Of a stretch of 64,000 nt of DNA, positions 21,882-31,276 are shown in pieces. Numbering within the stretch: the first letter of the stretch is position 1; each line of letters starts with the position of its first letter. The notes below the pieces were generated by a model. It was not told the origin of the DNA. It saw nothing but the letters and a program-made list of their open reading frames with translations, and did not search any database. Made by a program: the position numbers and the translations under genes. This DNA is from an uncultured Bacteroidales bacterium (GTDB lineage Bacteria > Bacteroidota > Bacteroidia > Bacteroidales > UBA932), in NCBI GenBank assembly GCA_946187865.1, contig CAMHST010000004.1:18618-82617 (forward strand), in the 5' to 3' direction.

Positions 21882-22628
21882 ATGGGACTTTTAGACGGAA
21901 AGACCGCGCTGATAACCGGCGCGGCACGTGGAATCGGCAAGGCTATCGCGCTTGAGTTCGCTTCGGAGGGGGCCGATATCGCCTTCACCGACCTGGTCAT
22001 CAATGAGGCGGCTTTGCAGACCATCCGGGAAATCGAGGCCTTCGGCCACCGGGTAAAGGGATATGCCTCCAACTGCGCCAATTTTGAGGAAACGCAGCTG
22101 GTGGTGGAGCAAATCGTAAAGGACTTCGGCCGGATAGATGTGCTGGTGAACAATGCCGGAATCACGAAAGACGGCCTGGTGATGCGCATGAGCGAGCAGC
22201 AGTGGGATGCCGTGATTGCCGTGAACATGAAGGGCGCGTTCAATTTCCTGCACGCCGTTGTGCCGGTGATGGCCCGCCAGAAAGGGGGCAGCATCATCAA
22301 CATGGCCTCCATCGCCGGGCAAACCGGCAATCCCGGCCAGGTGAACTATTCGGCCTCCAAGGCGGGGCTCATCGCCATGGCCAAGTCCGTGGCCAAGGAA
22401 ATGGGGGCGCGCGGTGTGCGGGCCAATGCCATCGCTCCGGGCTTCATCATCTCGGAAATGACCGACGCCCTGCCCCAGGCCGTGAAGGACGAATACCTGA
22501 AGATGATTCCGCTGAAGCGTGGCGGTACGGTGGAGGATATTGCCCACACGGCCCTGTACCTGGCCAGCGACCTCTCCAGCTATGTCACCGGGCAGGTGAT
22601 TGCCGTGAACGGCGGCATGTACTGCTAG
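21882..22628 (+). CDS. fabG: 3-oxoacyl-ACP reductase (SDR)
   Basis: LITGAARGIGKAIALEF, NNAGITKDGLVMRM, YSASKAGLIAMAKS. Confidence 0.92.
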   Translation: MGLLDGKTALITGAARGIGKAIALEFASEGADIAFTDLVINEAALQTIREIEAFGHRVKGYASNCANFEETQLVVEQIVKDFGRIDVLVNNAGITKDGLVMRMSEQQWDAVIAVNMKGAFNFLHAVVPVMARQKGGSIINMASIAGQTGNPGQVNYSASKAGLIAMAKSVAKEMGARGVRANAIAPGFIISEMTDALPQAVKDEYLKMIPLKRGGTVEDIAHTALYLASDLSSYVTGQVIAVNGGMYC

Positions 22629-22649
22629 AAAATCGGTTAAAACAGAAAA

Positions 22650-22684
22650 AACAGCGCAATCTTTTTTTCGATTGTGCTGTTTTT
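22650..22684 (+). terminator. Intrinsic terminator after fabG
   Basis: ACAGCGCAATC-tttttttc-GATTGTGCTGT followed by TTTT. Confidence 0.8.
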
Positions 22685-22709
22685 GCATTTCTGTGGGTAT
22701 ATTGCGTCC

Positions 22710-23426
22710 ATGTTACGGGAAATGCTGGACGTGATGATGCCGCGGGAATGTCTGGTCTGCGGGCAAAAGCTGGGGGCGAGTGAAGACCCCCTGTGTATCT
22801 GGTGTACGGAAGACCTGCCCCTTACCTATTATTGGGAGCGGGTGCACAATCCCATGGCCGACGAGTTCAACGCGCTGCTGGAGCGTGGCCGCGCCTGCGG
22901 GGAACGCATGGATTACGCCTACGCGGTGGCTCTGCTATTTTACCATCATGCTAATCCTTACAAGCGGATTCCCCAGGCGCTCAAATATAGCCGCAATCTG
23001 TCTGCCGGGCGGTATTATGCGGCCGAACTGGGCCGATTTATGGCTGCCCAGCCGCATTTTGCTTCTGTGGACCTGGTGCTTCCGGTGCCGCTCCACTTTT
23101 CCCGGTTCTGGCAGAGGGGTTATAACCAGGCCCAGGTGATAGCCGCCCGGTTGGCCGGGGCGCTGGAGGCTTCCCTCCGTACGGATGTACTGGTGCGTCG
23201 GCGGAAAACCCGGACCCAGACCCGGCTGGACGCCGACGCGCGGCTGAAAAACGTGAGCGGTGTGTTCCACGTCAGGCGGACCGTTCCCTGCAACCATATC
23301 CTGCTGGTCGACGACACCTTCACCACCGGAGCCACGCTGGCGGCTTGTTATCGGGTGGTTCGTGATGCCTTCGGCCCGGGGCCGCGCATATCCGTGGCCA
23401 CACTTTCCGCGGTCTCTTCCCAGTGA
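22710..23426 (+). CDS. comF: ComF-family phosphoribosyltransferase
   Basis: CLVCGQ...CIWC Zn motif; ILLVDDTFTTGATLAACYRVV PRTase loop; HFSRFWQRGYNQAQ. Confidence 0.88.
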   Translation: MLREMLDVMMPRECLVCGQKLGASEDPLCIWCTEDLPLTYYWERVHNPMADEFNALLERGRACGERMDYAYAVALLFYHHANPYKRIPQALKYSRNLSAGRYYAAELGRFMAAQPHFASVDLVLPVPLHFSRFWQRGYNQAQVIAARLAGALEASLRTDVLVRRRKTRTQTRLDADARLKNVSGVFHVRRTVPCNHILLVDDTFTTGATLAACYRVVRDAFGPGPRISVATLSAVSSQ

Positions 23427-23427
23427 T

Positions 23428-25455
23428 TTACGCTCTCAGGGCCCGCATGGCGTTGAGGACGGCCAGTACCATGACGCCCACGTCGGCAAAGACTGCCATG
23501 CCCATGTTGGCCACCCCCAGCGCCGCCAGGATAAGCACGGCCACTTTCACGCCGATAGCCAGCCAGATGTTCTCCTGGGCAATCTTCAGGGTGCGGCGGG
23601 CGATTTTTACGGCCTGGGCAATCTTGGAAGGCTTGTCGTCCATCAGGACCACGTCGGCGGCTTCGATGGCGGCGTCGGAACCCAGGGCGCCCATGGCGAT
23701 GCCTACGTCGGCCCGGGTAAGGACGGGGGCGTCGTTGATGCCGTCGCCTACGAAGGCTAAAGTGCCTTGGCTCAGGAGCTTCTCTACTTCTGTCACCTTG
23801 TCGGCGGGCAGCAGCTGGGCGTGGTATTCGTCCACGTTCAGGGCTTTGCTCACCGCGGCGGCCACGCTTTCCTGGTCTCCCGTGAGCATGACGATCTTTT
23901 CTATGCCGGCGGCTTTCAGCGCCTTGACGGCTTCTGCGGCGTCTTCCTTGACGCGGTCGCTGATCACGATGTGTCCGGCATATTGCCCGTCAATGGCAAC
24001 GTGGACGATGGTTCCTTCCTGGTGGCAGGGATGCCAGGCGGCGCCCACCTTCTCCATCAGTTTGCTGTTCCCCACGGCAACCGTCTTGTCGTTCACGCGG
24101 GCGATTACGCCGTGGCCGGCGGTTTCCTGGATATTGGCAATGGTGCAGCGGTCTTGCTCGTCGGGATAGGCGTTTTTCAGGGCGACGGCGATGGGGTGGG
24201 TGGAGTGACGTTCCACATGGGCGGCAAGGTGCAGCAGTTCCTTTTGGTCGATTACTTCCGGGTGCACGGCTGTGACTTCGAATACGCCTTCGGTCAGGGT
24301 TCCGGTCTTGTCAAACACTACGGTCCTGAGCGCGGCGAGTTTGTCCATCAGATTGGAGCCTTTGATGAGAATTCCTTTCTTGGAAGCGCCTCCAAGGCCG
24401 CCGAAGAAGGTAAGAGGGACGGAAATGACCAGTGCGCAGGGGCAGGAGACTACCAGGAACAGCAGGCCCCGGTAAATCCAGGTGACCCAGTCGCCGGTAA
24501 CCATGCCCGGGATAAGGGCGACCAGGACGGCCAGACCCACTACGATCGGGGTATAAATTCTGGCAAAGCGGGTGATGAAGCGCTCGCTGCGGGACTTGTT
24601 CTCTGCCGCATCTTCCACCAATGCCAGGATTTTGGACACGGTGGAGTCGGCAAAGGCTTTTGTGGTGCGGATGCGGAGCACGCCGCTTAGGTTCACGCAG
24701 CCGGAAAGGATGCTGTCACCCTCGTGGATGCCGCGTGGAACACTCTCTCCGGTGAGTGCCACGGTGTCCAGGCTGGAGTCACCTTCCAGGACGACGCCGT
24801 CCAGGGGCACCTTTTCACCGGGTTTGACAAGGAGCACCTCACCGGGAGTAACATCTTCTGGATGAACCGTTTCCAGCTTTCCGCCACGTTCCACGCAGGC
24901 GCTGTCCGGGCGGATGTTTACAAGGTGGGCGATGCTGCGGCGGCTGTTGCCCTCGGCCTTTTCTTCAAACCATTCTCCCACCTGGAAGAACAGCATCACA
25001 AAAACGGCCTCCGGGAACTGGCTTTCAGCACCGGGCAGAAAGCCGATGCAAAGGGCTCCCAGCGTGGCGATGCTCATCAGGAAGTCTTCGTTCAGGGGTT
25101 CGCCGTGGACCAGGGCCTCGGCCGCCTCCTTCAGGGTGTCCCAACCTACAATCAGGTACGGCACCAGGAACAGCAGCAGGTACTGCCAGGTGCTCCAGGC
25201 GGTATTCTTTTCGATGACAACCGCCACGGCCAGCAGCACCGCCGCCGCAATGATTTTTATCAGTCGGCCCTGACCCTCCTCCTCTTCGCCGTGGTGATGG
25301 TGGTGGTCGTGCCCGTGCTCATGTTCATGCTCGTGTTCATGTTCATGCTCGTGCTCGTGTTCATGTTCATGTTCATGCTCGTGCTCGTGTTCATGTTCGT
25401 GACCTTTGCAATGGTCACACGTGTCATGGTGATGTTTATGTTCTTCTTTAGCCAT
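23428..25455 (-). CDS. zntA: Heavy-metal (Zn/Cd-type) P-type ATPase with N-terminal His/Glu-rich region
   Basis: SCPCALVIS, DKTGTLTEG, GDGINDAPVL; N-term DTCDHCKG(HE)nGHDHHHHHG. Confidence 0.93.
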   Translation of the reverse strand: MAKEEHKHHHDTCDHCKGHEHEHEHEHEHEHEHEHEHEHEHEHEHEHGHDHHHHHGEEEEGQGRLIKIIAAAVLLAVAVVIEKNTAWSTWQYLLLFLVPYLIVGWDTLKEAAEALVHGEPLNEDFLMSIATLGALCIGFLPGAESQFPEAVFVMLFFQVGEWFEEKAEGNSRRSIAHLVNIRPDSACVERGGKLETVHPEDVTPGEVLLVKPGEKVPLDGVVLEGDSSLDTVALTGESVPRGIHEGDSILSGCVNLSGVLRIRTTKAFADSTVSKILALVEDAAENKSRSERFITRFARIYTPIVVGLAVLVALIPGMVTGDWVTWIYRGLLFLVVSCPCALVISVPLTFFGGLGGASKKGILIKGSNLMDKLAALRTVVFDKTGTLTEGVFEVTAVHPEVIDQKELLHLAAHVERHSTHPIAVALKNAYPDEQDRCTIANIQETAGHGVIARVNDKTVAVGNSKLMEKVGAAWHPCHQEGTIVHVAIDGQYAGHIVISDRVKEDAAEAVKALKAAGIEKIVMLTGDQESVAAAVSKALNVDEYHAQLLPADKVTEVEKLLSQGTLAFVGDGINDAPVLTRADVGIAMGALGSDAAIEAADVVLMDDKPSKIAQAVKIARRTLKIAQENIWLAIGVKVAVLILAALGVANMGMAVFADVGVMVLAVLNAMRALRA
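25318..25401 (-). repeat. 14 x 6-bp tandem repeat encoding (His-Glu)n in the metal ATPase
   Basis: Units ctcatg/ttcatg/ctcgtg/ttcgtg, 14 consecutive hexamers. Confidence 0.95.
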
Positions 25456-25477
25456 AATCTTTCTGGTTTTACTTCTG

Positions 25478-25485
25478 CAAAGGTA
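25478..25485 (-). promoter_or_regulatory. -7 box TACCTTTG of the metal ATPase gene
   Basis: plus caaaggta, 22 nt upstream of ATG (25455). Confidence 0.55.
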
Positions 25486-25496
25486 CAACCCCTCTC

Positions 25497-25513
25497 TTGC
25501 AACCCGGTTGCAA
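25497..25513. promoter_or_regulatory. Perfect 17-bp palindrome TTGCAACC-C-GGTTGCAA, candidate operator
   Basis: 8-bp perfect arms with 1-nt centre, just upstream of the ATPase -7 box. Confidence 0.5.
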
Positions 25514-25526
25514 ATCTTGCCGCCCA

Positions 25527-25620
25527 CCTCTGCGCCGTCAAAAACGGCCAAAACTGCGGGCCCCGGTGTCACTTCGAACCTCCGCACCGTCAAAATCGGC
25601 CGAAAATGACGGCGCGGAGG
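25527..25620. repeat. Two ~30-bp imperfect direct repeats with GGCC core; the second lies in a 42-bp inverted repeat
   Basis: CCTCtGCgCCGTCAAAAaCGGCCaAAAcTG and CCTCcGCaCCGTCAAAAtCGGCCgAAAaTG (24/30); CCTCCGCaCCGTCA/TGACGGcGCGGAGG arms. Confidence 0.7.
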
Positions 25621-25654
25621 AACGGAATGTCGGAAAAAACCGTATCTTAGGGGT

Positions 25655-26344
25655 ATGAAAAAGAATCTGTACTTTATTCCTGCCGTTTTCTTCGGCGTGG
25701 CCTGCCTGCTGAACTGGGCAGGGCGTATCTGGGAACCTGCTTTGGCATCGGCCGTAAAACCTGCCCTGCTGCCGCTGCTGGCGGCGAGCGTACTGGCTTA
25801 TGCCGTGGAACATCCGCTAGACCGGAAAAGTCTCAAGTTGCTGGTCACGGCCCAGCTCTTCGGCTGCGCGGGAGACACCTTCCTGCTCAGCGATGCCTTC
25901 CCTCTGTTCGCCGGCGGCATTGCGTCGTTCCTGGTGGGGCACCTTTTCTATATGAAGCTGTTTGGCAGCCGGTCCTGGAAGGGCATGGACTGGAAGGGCT
26001 GGGCCGCCGGTGTGGCAGGCGTGCTGGTGCTGGTGTTCCTGCTGGTGAAAGTGCTGAAGGTGCAGGGCGCCCTGCTGGTGCCGATGGCTGTTTACGGCGT
26101 CGTGCTGCTTATGCTGGGCTTCTGTGCCCTGTGCGGCGTGATCCGCTGCCCCCGGGAACGCGGAACCTGGTGGATTATCCTGTGCGGGGCGCTGCTGTTT
26201 GCGTTTTCGGATTCGCTCATCGCCGCCGGCACCTTTGGCGTCATCGATTTTGCGCTGCGGGAATTCGTGATCATGTTCACCTACCTGATTGCCCAGAGCC
26301 TGCTGGCCTGGGGCGCTGTTCGGCTGTCGGTGGAGGCTAAATAG
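25655..26344 (+). CDS. Lysoplasmalogenase (YhhN/TMEM86 family)
   Basis: KPALLPLLAASVLAYA, LFGCAGDTFLLSDAFPLFAGGIASFLVGHLFYM; multi-TM. Confidence 0.82.
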   Translation: MKKNLYFIPAVFFGVACLLNWAGRIWEPALASAVKPALLPLLAASVLAYAVEHPLDRKSLKLLVTAQLFGCAGDTFLLSDAFPLFAGGIASFLVGHLFYMKLFGSRSWKGMDWKGWAAGVAGVLVLVFLLVKVLKVQGALLVPMAVYGVVLLMLGFCALCGVIRCPRERGTWWIILCGALLFAFSDSLIAAGTFGVIDFALREFVIMFTYLIAQSLLAWGAVRLSVEAK

Positions 26345-26368
26345 CTTGTTATCGGCAAATTAATACCT

Positions 26369-26398
26369 GTCCCTGTGCGTCGCCAGACACACGGGGAC
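26369..26398. repeat. 30-nt hairpin repeat copy A in convergent intergenic gap
   Basis: GTCCCTGTGCGTCGCCAGACACACGGGGAC; 24/30 identical to copy B. Confidence 0.75.
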
Positions 26399-26418
26399 AC
26401 TATGTAAAAGGCTGGGAA

Positions 26419-27153
26419 TTAGAGGGTTAGGCTCCACAGGTAAACCGCTTCCACGGCAGTGACGGCGGCGGTTTCCGTGCGCAGGCGGGAGGGGCCCAGG
26501 TGAATGGGAATGTAGCCGTGTTCCAGGGCCAGCGCCGCCTCTTCCGGCGAAAAATCCCCTTCCGGGCCGATCAGGACGGTAATGTCCTTCACATCGGCCT
26601 GTTCCTTCAGGACTTCGCAGATGCTCCGGCGCGGGACGGAAGGGTCCTCGAAGCAGTAGGCGATCAGCCGAAGTGCAGGGCGGGCTTCCGGTGCTGCGGC
26701 GATAAAGGATTTAACCTCCTGCGGCTCAGCTATTTCCGGTATCCGGGCTTTCAGGGACTGCTTGGTGGCCGAGAGGGCAATGCGCTGCGCCCGCTCCGTC
26801 TTGTACACTTTGCGCTCGGAGTGCTCTCCGATCAGGGGAACAATCCGGTCCACACCCAGCTCGGTGGCTTTTTCCACGAACCATTCAAAGCGGTCGTTGT
26901 TCTTGGTGGGGCAGCAGCCAATGGTGAGCCGATACGGATGGCTTCCCCAGCCGGGCCGGGTTTCCAGGATTTCGGCCTCGGCCCCTTTGGGACTGTCCAG
27001 CGTGAGGCGGCAGTGGTACAGGGTGCCCAGGCCGTCAATCACGTCAATCTCTTCGCCGCTGCGGTGGCGCAGCACGCGGATGCAGTGGGTGCTTTCGTCG
27101 GCATCCAGGCGGCAGAGCCGGCCCGTAACCTCGTATGCGTAAAACAGTTCCAT
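26419..27153 (-). CDS. rsmE: 16S rRNA (uracil1498-N3)-methyltransferase
   Basis: LIGPEGDFSPEEAALALEHGYIPIHLGPSRLRTETAAVTA. Confidence 0.93.
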   Translation of the reverse strand: MELFYAYEVTGRLCRLDADESTHCIRVLRHRSGEEIDVIDGLGTLYHCRLTLDSPKGAEAEILETRPGWGSHPYRLTIGCCPTKNNDRFEWFVEKATELGVDRIVPLIGEHSERKVYKTERAQRIALSATKQSLKARIPEIAEPQEVKSFIAAAPEARPALRLIAYCFEDPSVPRRSICEVLKEQADVKDITVLIGPEGDFSPEEAALALEHGYIPIHLGPSRLRTETAAVTAVEAVYLWSLTL

Positions 27154-27755
27154 TATTTCCGGATAATCTCAATCTCTCCGCGGAGCCCCACTTTCAGGAT
27201 CTGGGAGGCTTTTCCGGAGCTCTGGGTGTCCACGGACGGGGGAACCACAAAGTCCACCGCCTCTTTAATGGCCGGATCTATCTCCGAGAAACGTCCAGGC
27301 GTGGGTTCTCCCGAGATATTGGCCGATGTACTCACAATGGGCCGTCCCAGCTTGAAAGTGAGCTGCTTGCACCAGTCGGCCAGCGGAATGCGGATGCCCA
27401 CCGAGCCGTCGGCGGCCACCGTGTTCCAGGCCAGGTGCCAGCGGTCGCCGGGGGTGTCGGGTTCCCCGCAGACGGCTCCCGGGTAGATGATGGTCATGGG
27501 CGCGTCGTTTACTTCCACCAGGTCCACGGCCATGGAAGGCACTTCCTTCACGTAACGGGCGATCATGTCCAGGTCCGAGGCCAGCAAGACCAGCGATTTG
27601 GAGTCGGAGCGGTGCTTGATTTCAAAGATACGCGCGACGGCCGAAGGATTGGTGGCGTCGCAGCCTAGGCCCCAGACCGTGTCGGTGGGATAGAGGATGG
27701 TTCCGCCCGCGCGCAGAGTGCGCAGGGCTTCAGCGAGGATTTCTTCCGCTTTCAT
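27153..27755 (-). CDS. tsaC: L-threonylcarbamoyladenylate synthase (Sua5/YciO/YrdC)
   Basis: GGTILYPTDTVWGLGCDATNPSAVARIFEIKHR; STSANISGEPTP. Confidence 0.92.
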   Translation of the reverse strand: MKAEEILAEALRTLRAGGTILYPTDTVWGLGCDATNPSAVARIFEIKHRSDSKSLVLLASDLDMIARYVKEVPSMAVDLVEVNDAPMTIIYPGAVCGEPDTPGDRWHLAWNTVAADGSVGIRIPLADWCKQLTFKLGRPIVSTSANISGEPTPGRFSEIDPAIKEAVDFVVPPSVDTQSSGKASQILKVGLRGEIEIIRK

Positions 27756-28806
27756 AGTAAGTGGCAATGATGGGATAATGGTCTGAATAGCGGACCTTGT
27801 CCACCCGGTACGTGACAGCGGTAAGGTCCTCAGGATAAAGGATATAGTCGATGCGCAGCAGCGGCCACAGGCTCCGGTAGGTGGCGCCGAACCCTTTGCC
27901 GGCCTCTACGAAGGAGTCGCGTCGGCCTTGTAACAGGCGGAAGTACGTGTAGCTCAGCGGATTGTCGTTAAAATCTCCCAGTACTACAGAACGTACCGGC
28001 GCCGAGTCCACGCCTTTCAGCACCTCTGCCACCTGGGCCGGGCGCTCGTGGATGGAGCGGCGCATCTTCCGCTCGGTTTCCTCCACGGCGCCGTCTTTCT
28101 TGATCAGGTTCGGCAGGGAAATGTTGTAGCTTTCGAAGTGGCAGTTGTAAAAGCGCAGCGTGGTGCTGTCCAGCCGGACATCTGTCCACAGCGCCATATT
28201 GGTGGATTTTTCAAAGTCGATCATCCCCTTTCCGCTCACTTTCCGCCGGCTCAGGGTGACATTCCCGAACTGCCCGTCTTTCCCGGTAAGGACGTAATAA
28301 TCGGCCGAATAGCCCGGGAAATGCTTGCGGAGCCAGGAGGCGACATCGGCCTTGTTGGGGAGATAGAATTCCTGGAGGAAGATGATGTCGGCGTCGGCCT
28401 TGCGGAGGTAGGCGCAGACGCTGTCGGCCAGGACCTCCCTGTCGGTAATATGGTCTCCGTGGGCGAACAGCCCCACGTTGTAGGAGATGAGCTTCACCGA
28501 TGCGGGGGTGCTTTCCTGGGGCGCCTTGAACTGGTAGTATCGGCCGAAGAAAAAGAAAGAGGGGAGAAGGGCCAGAAGCAGCAGGCCCCGCATCCTGGAG
28601 CGGCGGAAAAGGGACCAGACAAACAGCAGGGCCACCACCACGAGCACCGGAAAATACAGCAGCCCGAACAAAGTAAAGAACCAGGCCTTGGCCGGGTCGA
28701 TGATCATGGAGAGATAGCTGAGCAGCAGCAATCCGGCGAAAAACAGCGACACCGTCCCGAACGAAAGACGGGACAGCCAGTGCCGTTTTTTCCTTTCTTT
28801 AGCCAT
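27730..28806 (-). CDS. Endonuclease/exonuclease/phosphatase family protein with N-terminal TM helices
   Basis: LISYNVGLFAHGD, IIFLQEFY, VVLGDFNDNPLSYTYFRLL, SDHYPIIA. Confidence 0.88.
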   Translation of the reverse strand: MAKERKKRHWLSRLSFGTVSLFFAGLLLLSYLSMIIDPAKAWFFTLFGLLYFPVLVVVALLFVWSLFRRSRMRGLLLLALLPSFFFFGRYYQFKAPQESTPASVKLISYNVGLFAHGDHITDREVLADSVCAYLRKADADIIFLQEFYLPNKADVASWLRKHFPGYSADYYVLTGKDGQFGNVTLSRRKVSGKGMIDFEKSTNMALWTDVRLDSTTLRFYNCHFESYNISLPNLIKKDGAVEETERKMRRSIHERPAQVAEVLKGVDSAPVRSVVLGDFNDNPLSYTYFRLLQGRRDSFVEAGKGFGATYRSLWPLLRIDYILYPEDLTAVTYRVDKVRYSDHYPIIATYYESGRNPR

Positions 28807-28807
28807 C

Positions 28808-29470
28808 TTACCTGTACAGTTTTCCGGTTTTTCTCCAGTAGCGGATCAGGAGCCAGCCGAACAGGGCGCCGCCCAGGTGGGCGAAATGGGCCACACCCAT
28901 CTGCGTGCCGGTGATGCCCGTAACCAGCTCTATGCCGATAAAGATGATCACCCACCATTTGGCATCCAGGGTGATGGGCGGGAAGATCAGGGTGAGCCGG
29001 GCCTGGGGGTATAGCATGGCGAAGCCCACCAGCACGCCGTAAACGGCCCCGGAAGCGCCCAGCACGCTGGGGATGCTGTCATAGATGTATTGCGGGTCCA
29101 TGCCCGGGTACTCTTTCAGGAGCGACTGCACTTGCAGGAACTCCACCCCGGTGTGCAGCAGCACAGCGCCGAAACCGGTGATGAGGTAGAACCAGATGAA
29201 CTTTTTGGTGCCCAGGGCCCGTTCCACCACCATGCCGAACATCACCAGCGAGTACATGTTGAAGAAGATATGCATGAAGTTGGCATGCATGAACATGTGG
29301 GTGACCGGCTGCCACCAGCGGAAACCCCGTGACAGGGGGAACGCCATGGCAAAGGTGTCCTGCATGAATGCCGGATTGATCAGCGACGCCACGAACATGA
29401 TGATGTTCACATACAGGAGGTTCCGGGTTACTACCGGTATATTTTCCAGGAAAGAGGGTCTTCCGTTCAT
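28808..29470 (-). CDS. Rhomboid family intramembrane serine protease
   Basis: HANFMHIFFNMYSL, LGASGAVYGVLVGFAML, HFAHLGGALFGW. Confidence 0.93.
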   Translation of the reverse strand: MNGRPSFLENIPVVTRNLLYVNIIMFVASLINPAFMQDTFAMAFPLSRGFRWWQPVTHMFMHANFMHIFFNMYSLVMFGMVVERALGTKKFIWFYLITGFGAVLLHTGVEFLQVQSLLKEYPGMDPQYIYDSIPSVLGASGAVYGVLVGFAMLYPQARLTLIFPPITLDAKWWVIIFIGIELVTGITGTQMGVAHFAHLGGALFGWLLIRYWRKTGKLYR

Positions 29471-31276
29471 TTAGAATCGTTTTTCAAGTTCGTCGGCCGG
29501 GATAATGGAGATGATGCGCCGTCCGGCGGCCGTAAATTCCGGATTGGGCCTTTGCAGGAGGGTGTCCACCAGGCGCTGGGCCTCCAGCGGGGAAGTCAGC
29601 TTTTCGCCGCCCGAAGCCCCCAGAAGGGCGAATTTCTGGGCCGATGCCTGTGCCATCACCCCCGGCAGCGAGCTGTGGTCGTCCCGGAGAATCAGGAGAA
29701 GGTCTCCCACCAGGGTTTCCACCTTGCCGGGAGCGGCGTCGAAGCCCTCCGGAACGCCGTTTACCACAACGCTGTCCTGGCCGAAGGGGGCAATGTCGAA
29801 GCCCAGCTGCAAGAGCATTTCCGCATGTTCCTTCACCAGCAGGCAGCCTTCCATGCCCACGTTCACCTGCACCGGGAACAGGGTTTGCTGGCTCAGGTGC
29901 TCTCCTGTGTCCAGCGCCTGCAGGAAACGGTCGTACAGGATGCGTTCCCGGGCGCGCCGCACGTGCACGATCATCAGCCCGGAAGCGCTCTGGGTAAGGA
30001 TGTATTTCCCCTGGACCACCAGGATCTGGGCCGTGGGGAGGGTGCGGTTCTCGAACAGTGCGCCGTAATCCTGGCTTTTGTCGATATGGGCCGCGTAGTT
30101 GTAACTCCCGGCCGCTTCCCGGCTTTCTTCCCGGGGTGCGGGTTCCGGCGTATTCAGGTTTTTGAAAGGGTCGTAAGAAGGGTCCAGTCCCACGGAGGGG
30201 ATGCTGGAGGGGCGGTATTCGCTGAACCGGGGCCCCATCACGGGAATCTCCCGCGCTTCCGGGTTGTCGAATTCGATGGACCCGGCCACACTGCTCCTGC
30301 CCATGGCCTCCTTGACGGCGGCCAGCAGGGTCTGGAACAGCATCTGGTCTTCCTCGAACTTGATTTCCGTCTTGGTGGGGTGGATGTTCACGTCCATGGC
30401 GGCGGGGTCCATCTCCAGGTAAATGAAGTAGGAGGGCGTGACCCCGTCCGGAATCAGGTTCTCGTAGGCCTTCATCACCGCCTTGTGCAGGTACGGGCTC
30501 CGGAAATAGCGGCCGTTCACGAAAAAGAACTGGTTTTCCAGCACCTTCCGGGCGCTTTCCGGCCGGCCGACATAGCCCTGGACAGAGACCAGGGTGGTCT
30601 GGGCCGATATATCCACGATGTCTCCGGTGATGGCCGGCCCCAGGAGGTCCTGGATCCTGAATTTCAGGGATTTGGACGGCTTTACCACATGGATGTCTTT
30701 TCCGTTGTGGGACAGCGAGAACGCCAGGTCCGGCCGGGTGAGGGCCACCCGCTGGAACTCTTCCACGATATGACGGAGCTCCACGTTGTCCGACTTCAGG
30801 AACTTCCGCCGGGCGGGGATGTTGTAGAACAGGTTGCGGACGGCGAAGTTGCAGCCCGTGGGGCAGCCGACCTCCCGGGTTCCGGTGTGTTCGCTCCCTG
30901 CCATGGTCACTTCTACGCCCAGTTCCTCTCCTTCCGCCCGGGTGCGGAGGGTCACCTCCGACACGGCGGCGATGGAAGCCAGGGCTTCTCCCCGGAAGCC
31001 GAAGGTAAGGATGCGGTGCAGGTCCTCGGCCGACGAGAGCTTGGAGGTGGCGTGCCGCTCGAAGCACAGCACGGCGTCGTCCGGGGTCATGCCGCAGCCG
31101 TTGTCGATCACCTGGATCAGGGTGCGTCCGGCGTCGGTCACGATGACCTTGATATCCGTGGCGCCGGCATCTACGGCGTTCTCCATCAGCTCTTTCACCA
31201 CGGAGGCCGGCCGCTGGACCACTTCTCCCGCGGCGATCATGTCGGCGATATTTTTAGGCAGTATCTTCAGTTCCAC
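29471..31276 (-). CDS. mutL: DNA mismatch repair protein MutL (GTG start)
   Basis: LPKNIADMIAAGEVVQRPASVVKELMENAVDAGA, FGFRGEALASIAAV; GTG overlaps upstream TAG. Confidence 0.95.
   Translation of the reverse strand: MELKILPKNIADMIAAGEVVQRPASVVKELMENAVDAGATDIKVIVTDAGRTLIQVIDNGCGMTPDDAVLCFERHATSKLSSAEDLHRILTFGFRGEALASIAAVSEVTLRTRAEGEELGVEVTMAGSEHTGTREVGCPTGCNFAVRNLFYNIPARRKFLKSDNVELRHIVEEFQRVALTRPDLAFSLSHNGKDIHVVKPSKSLKFRIQDLLGPAITGDIVDISAQTTLVSVQGYVGRPESARKVLENQFFFVNGRYFRSPYLHKAVMKAYENLIPDGVTPSYFIYLEMDPAAMDVNIHPTKTEIKFEEDQMLFQTLLAAVKEAMGRSSVAGSIEFDNPEAREIPVMGPRFSEYRPSSIPSVGLDPSYDPFKNLNTPEPAPREESREAAGSYNYAAHIDKSQDYGALFENRTLPTAQILVVQGKYILTQSASGLMIVHVRRARERILYDRFLQALDTGEHLSQQTLFPVQVNVGMEGCLLVKEHAEMLLQLGFDIAPFGQDSVVVNGVPEGFDAAPGKVETLVGDLLLILRDDHSSLPGVMAQASAQKFALLGASGGEKLTSPLEAQRLVDTLLQRPNPEFTAAGRRIISIIPADELEKRF

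Noticed and set aside
25318-25401. Considered as CRISPR or regulatory satellite because of short tandem units
   Set aside because: Pure 6-bp coding repeat in frame with the ATPase; no spacers.
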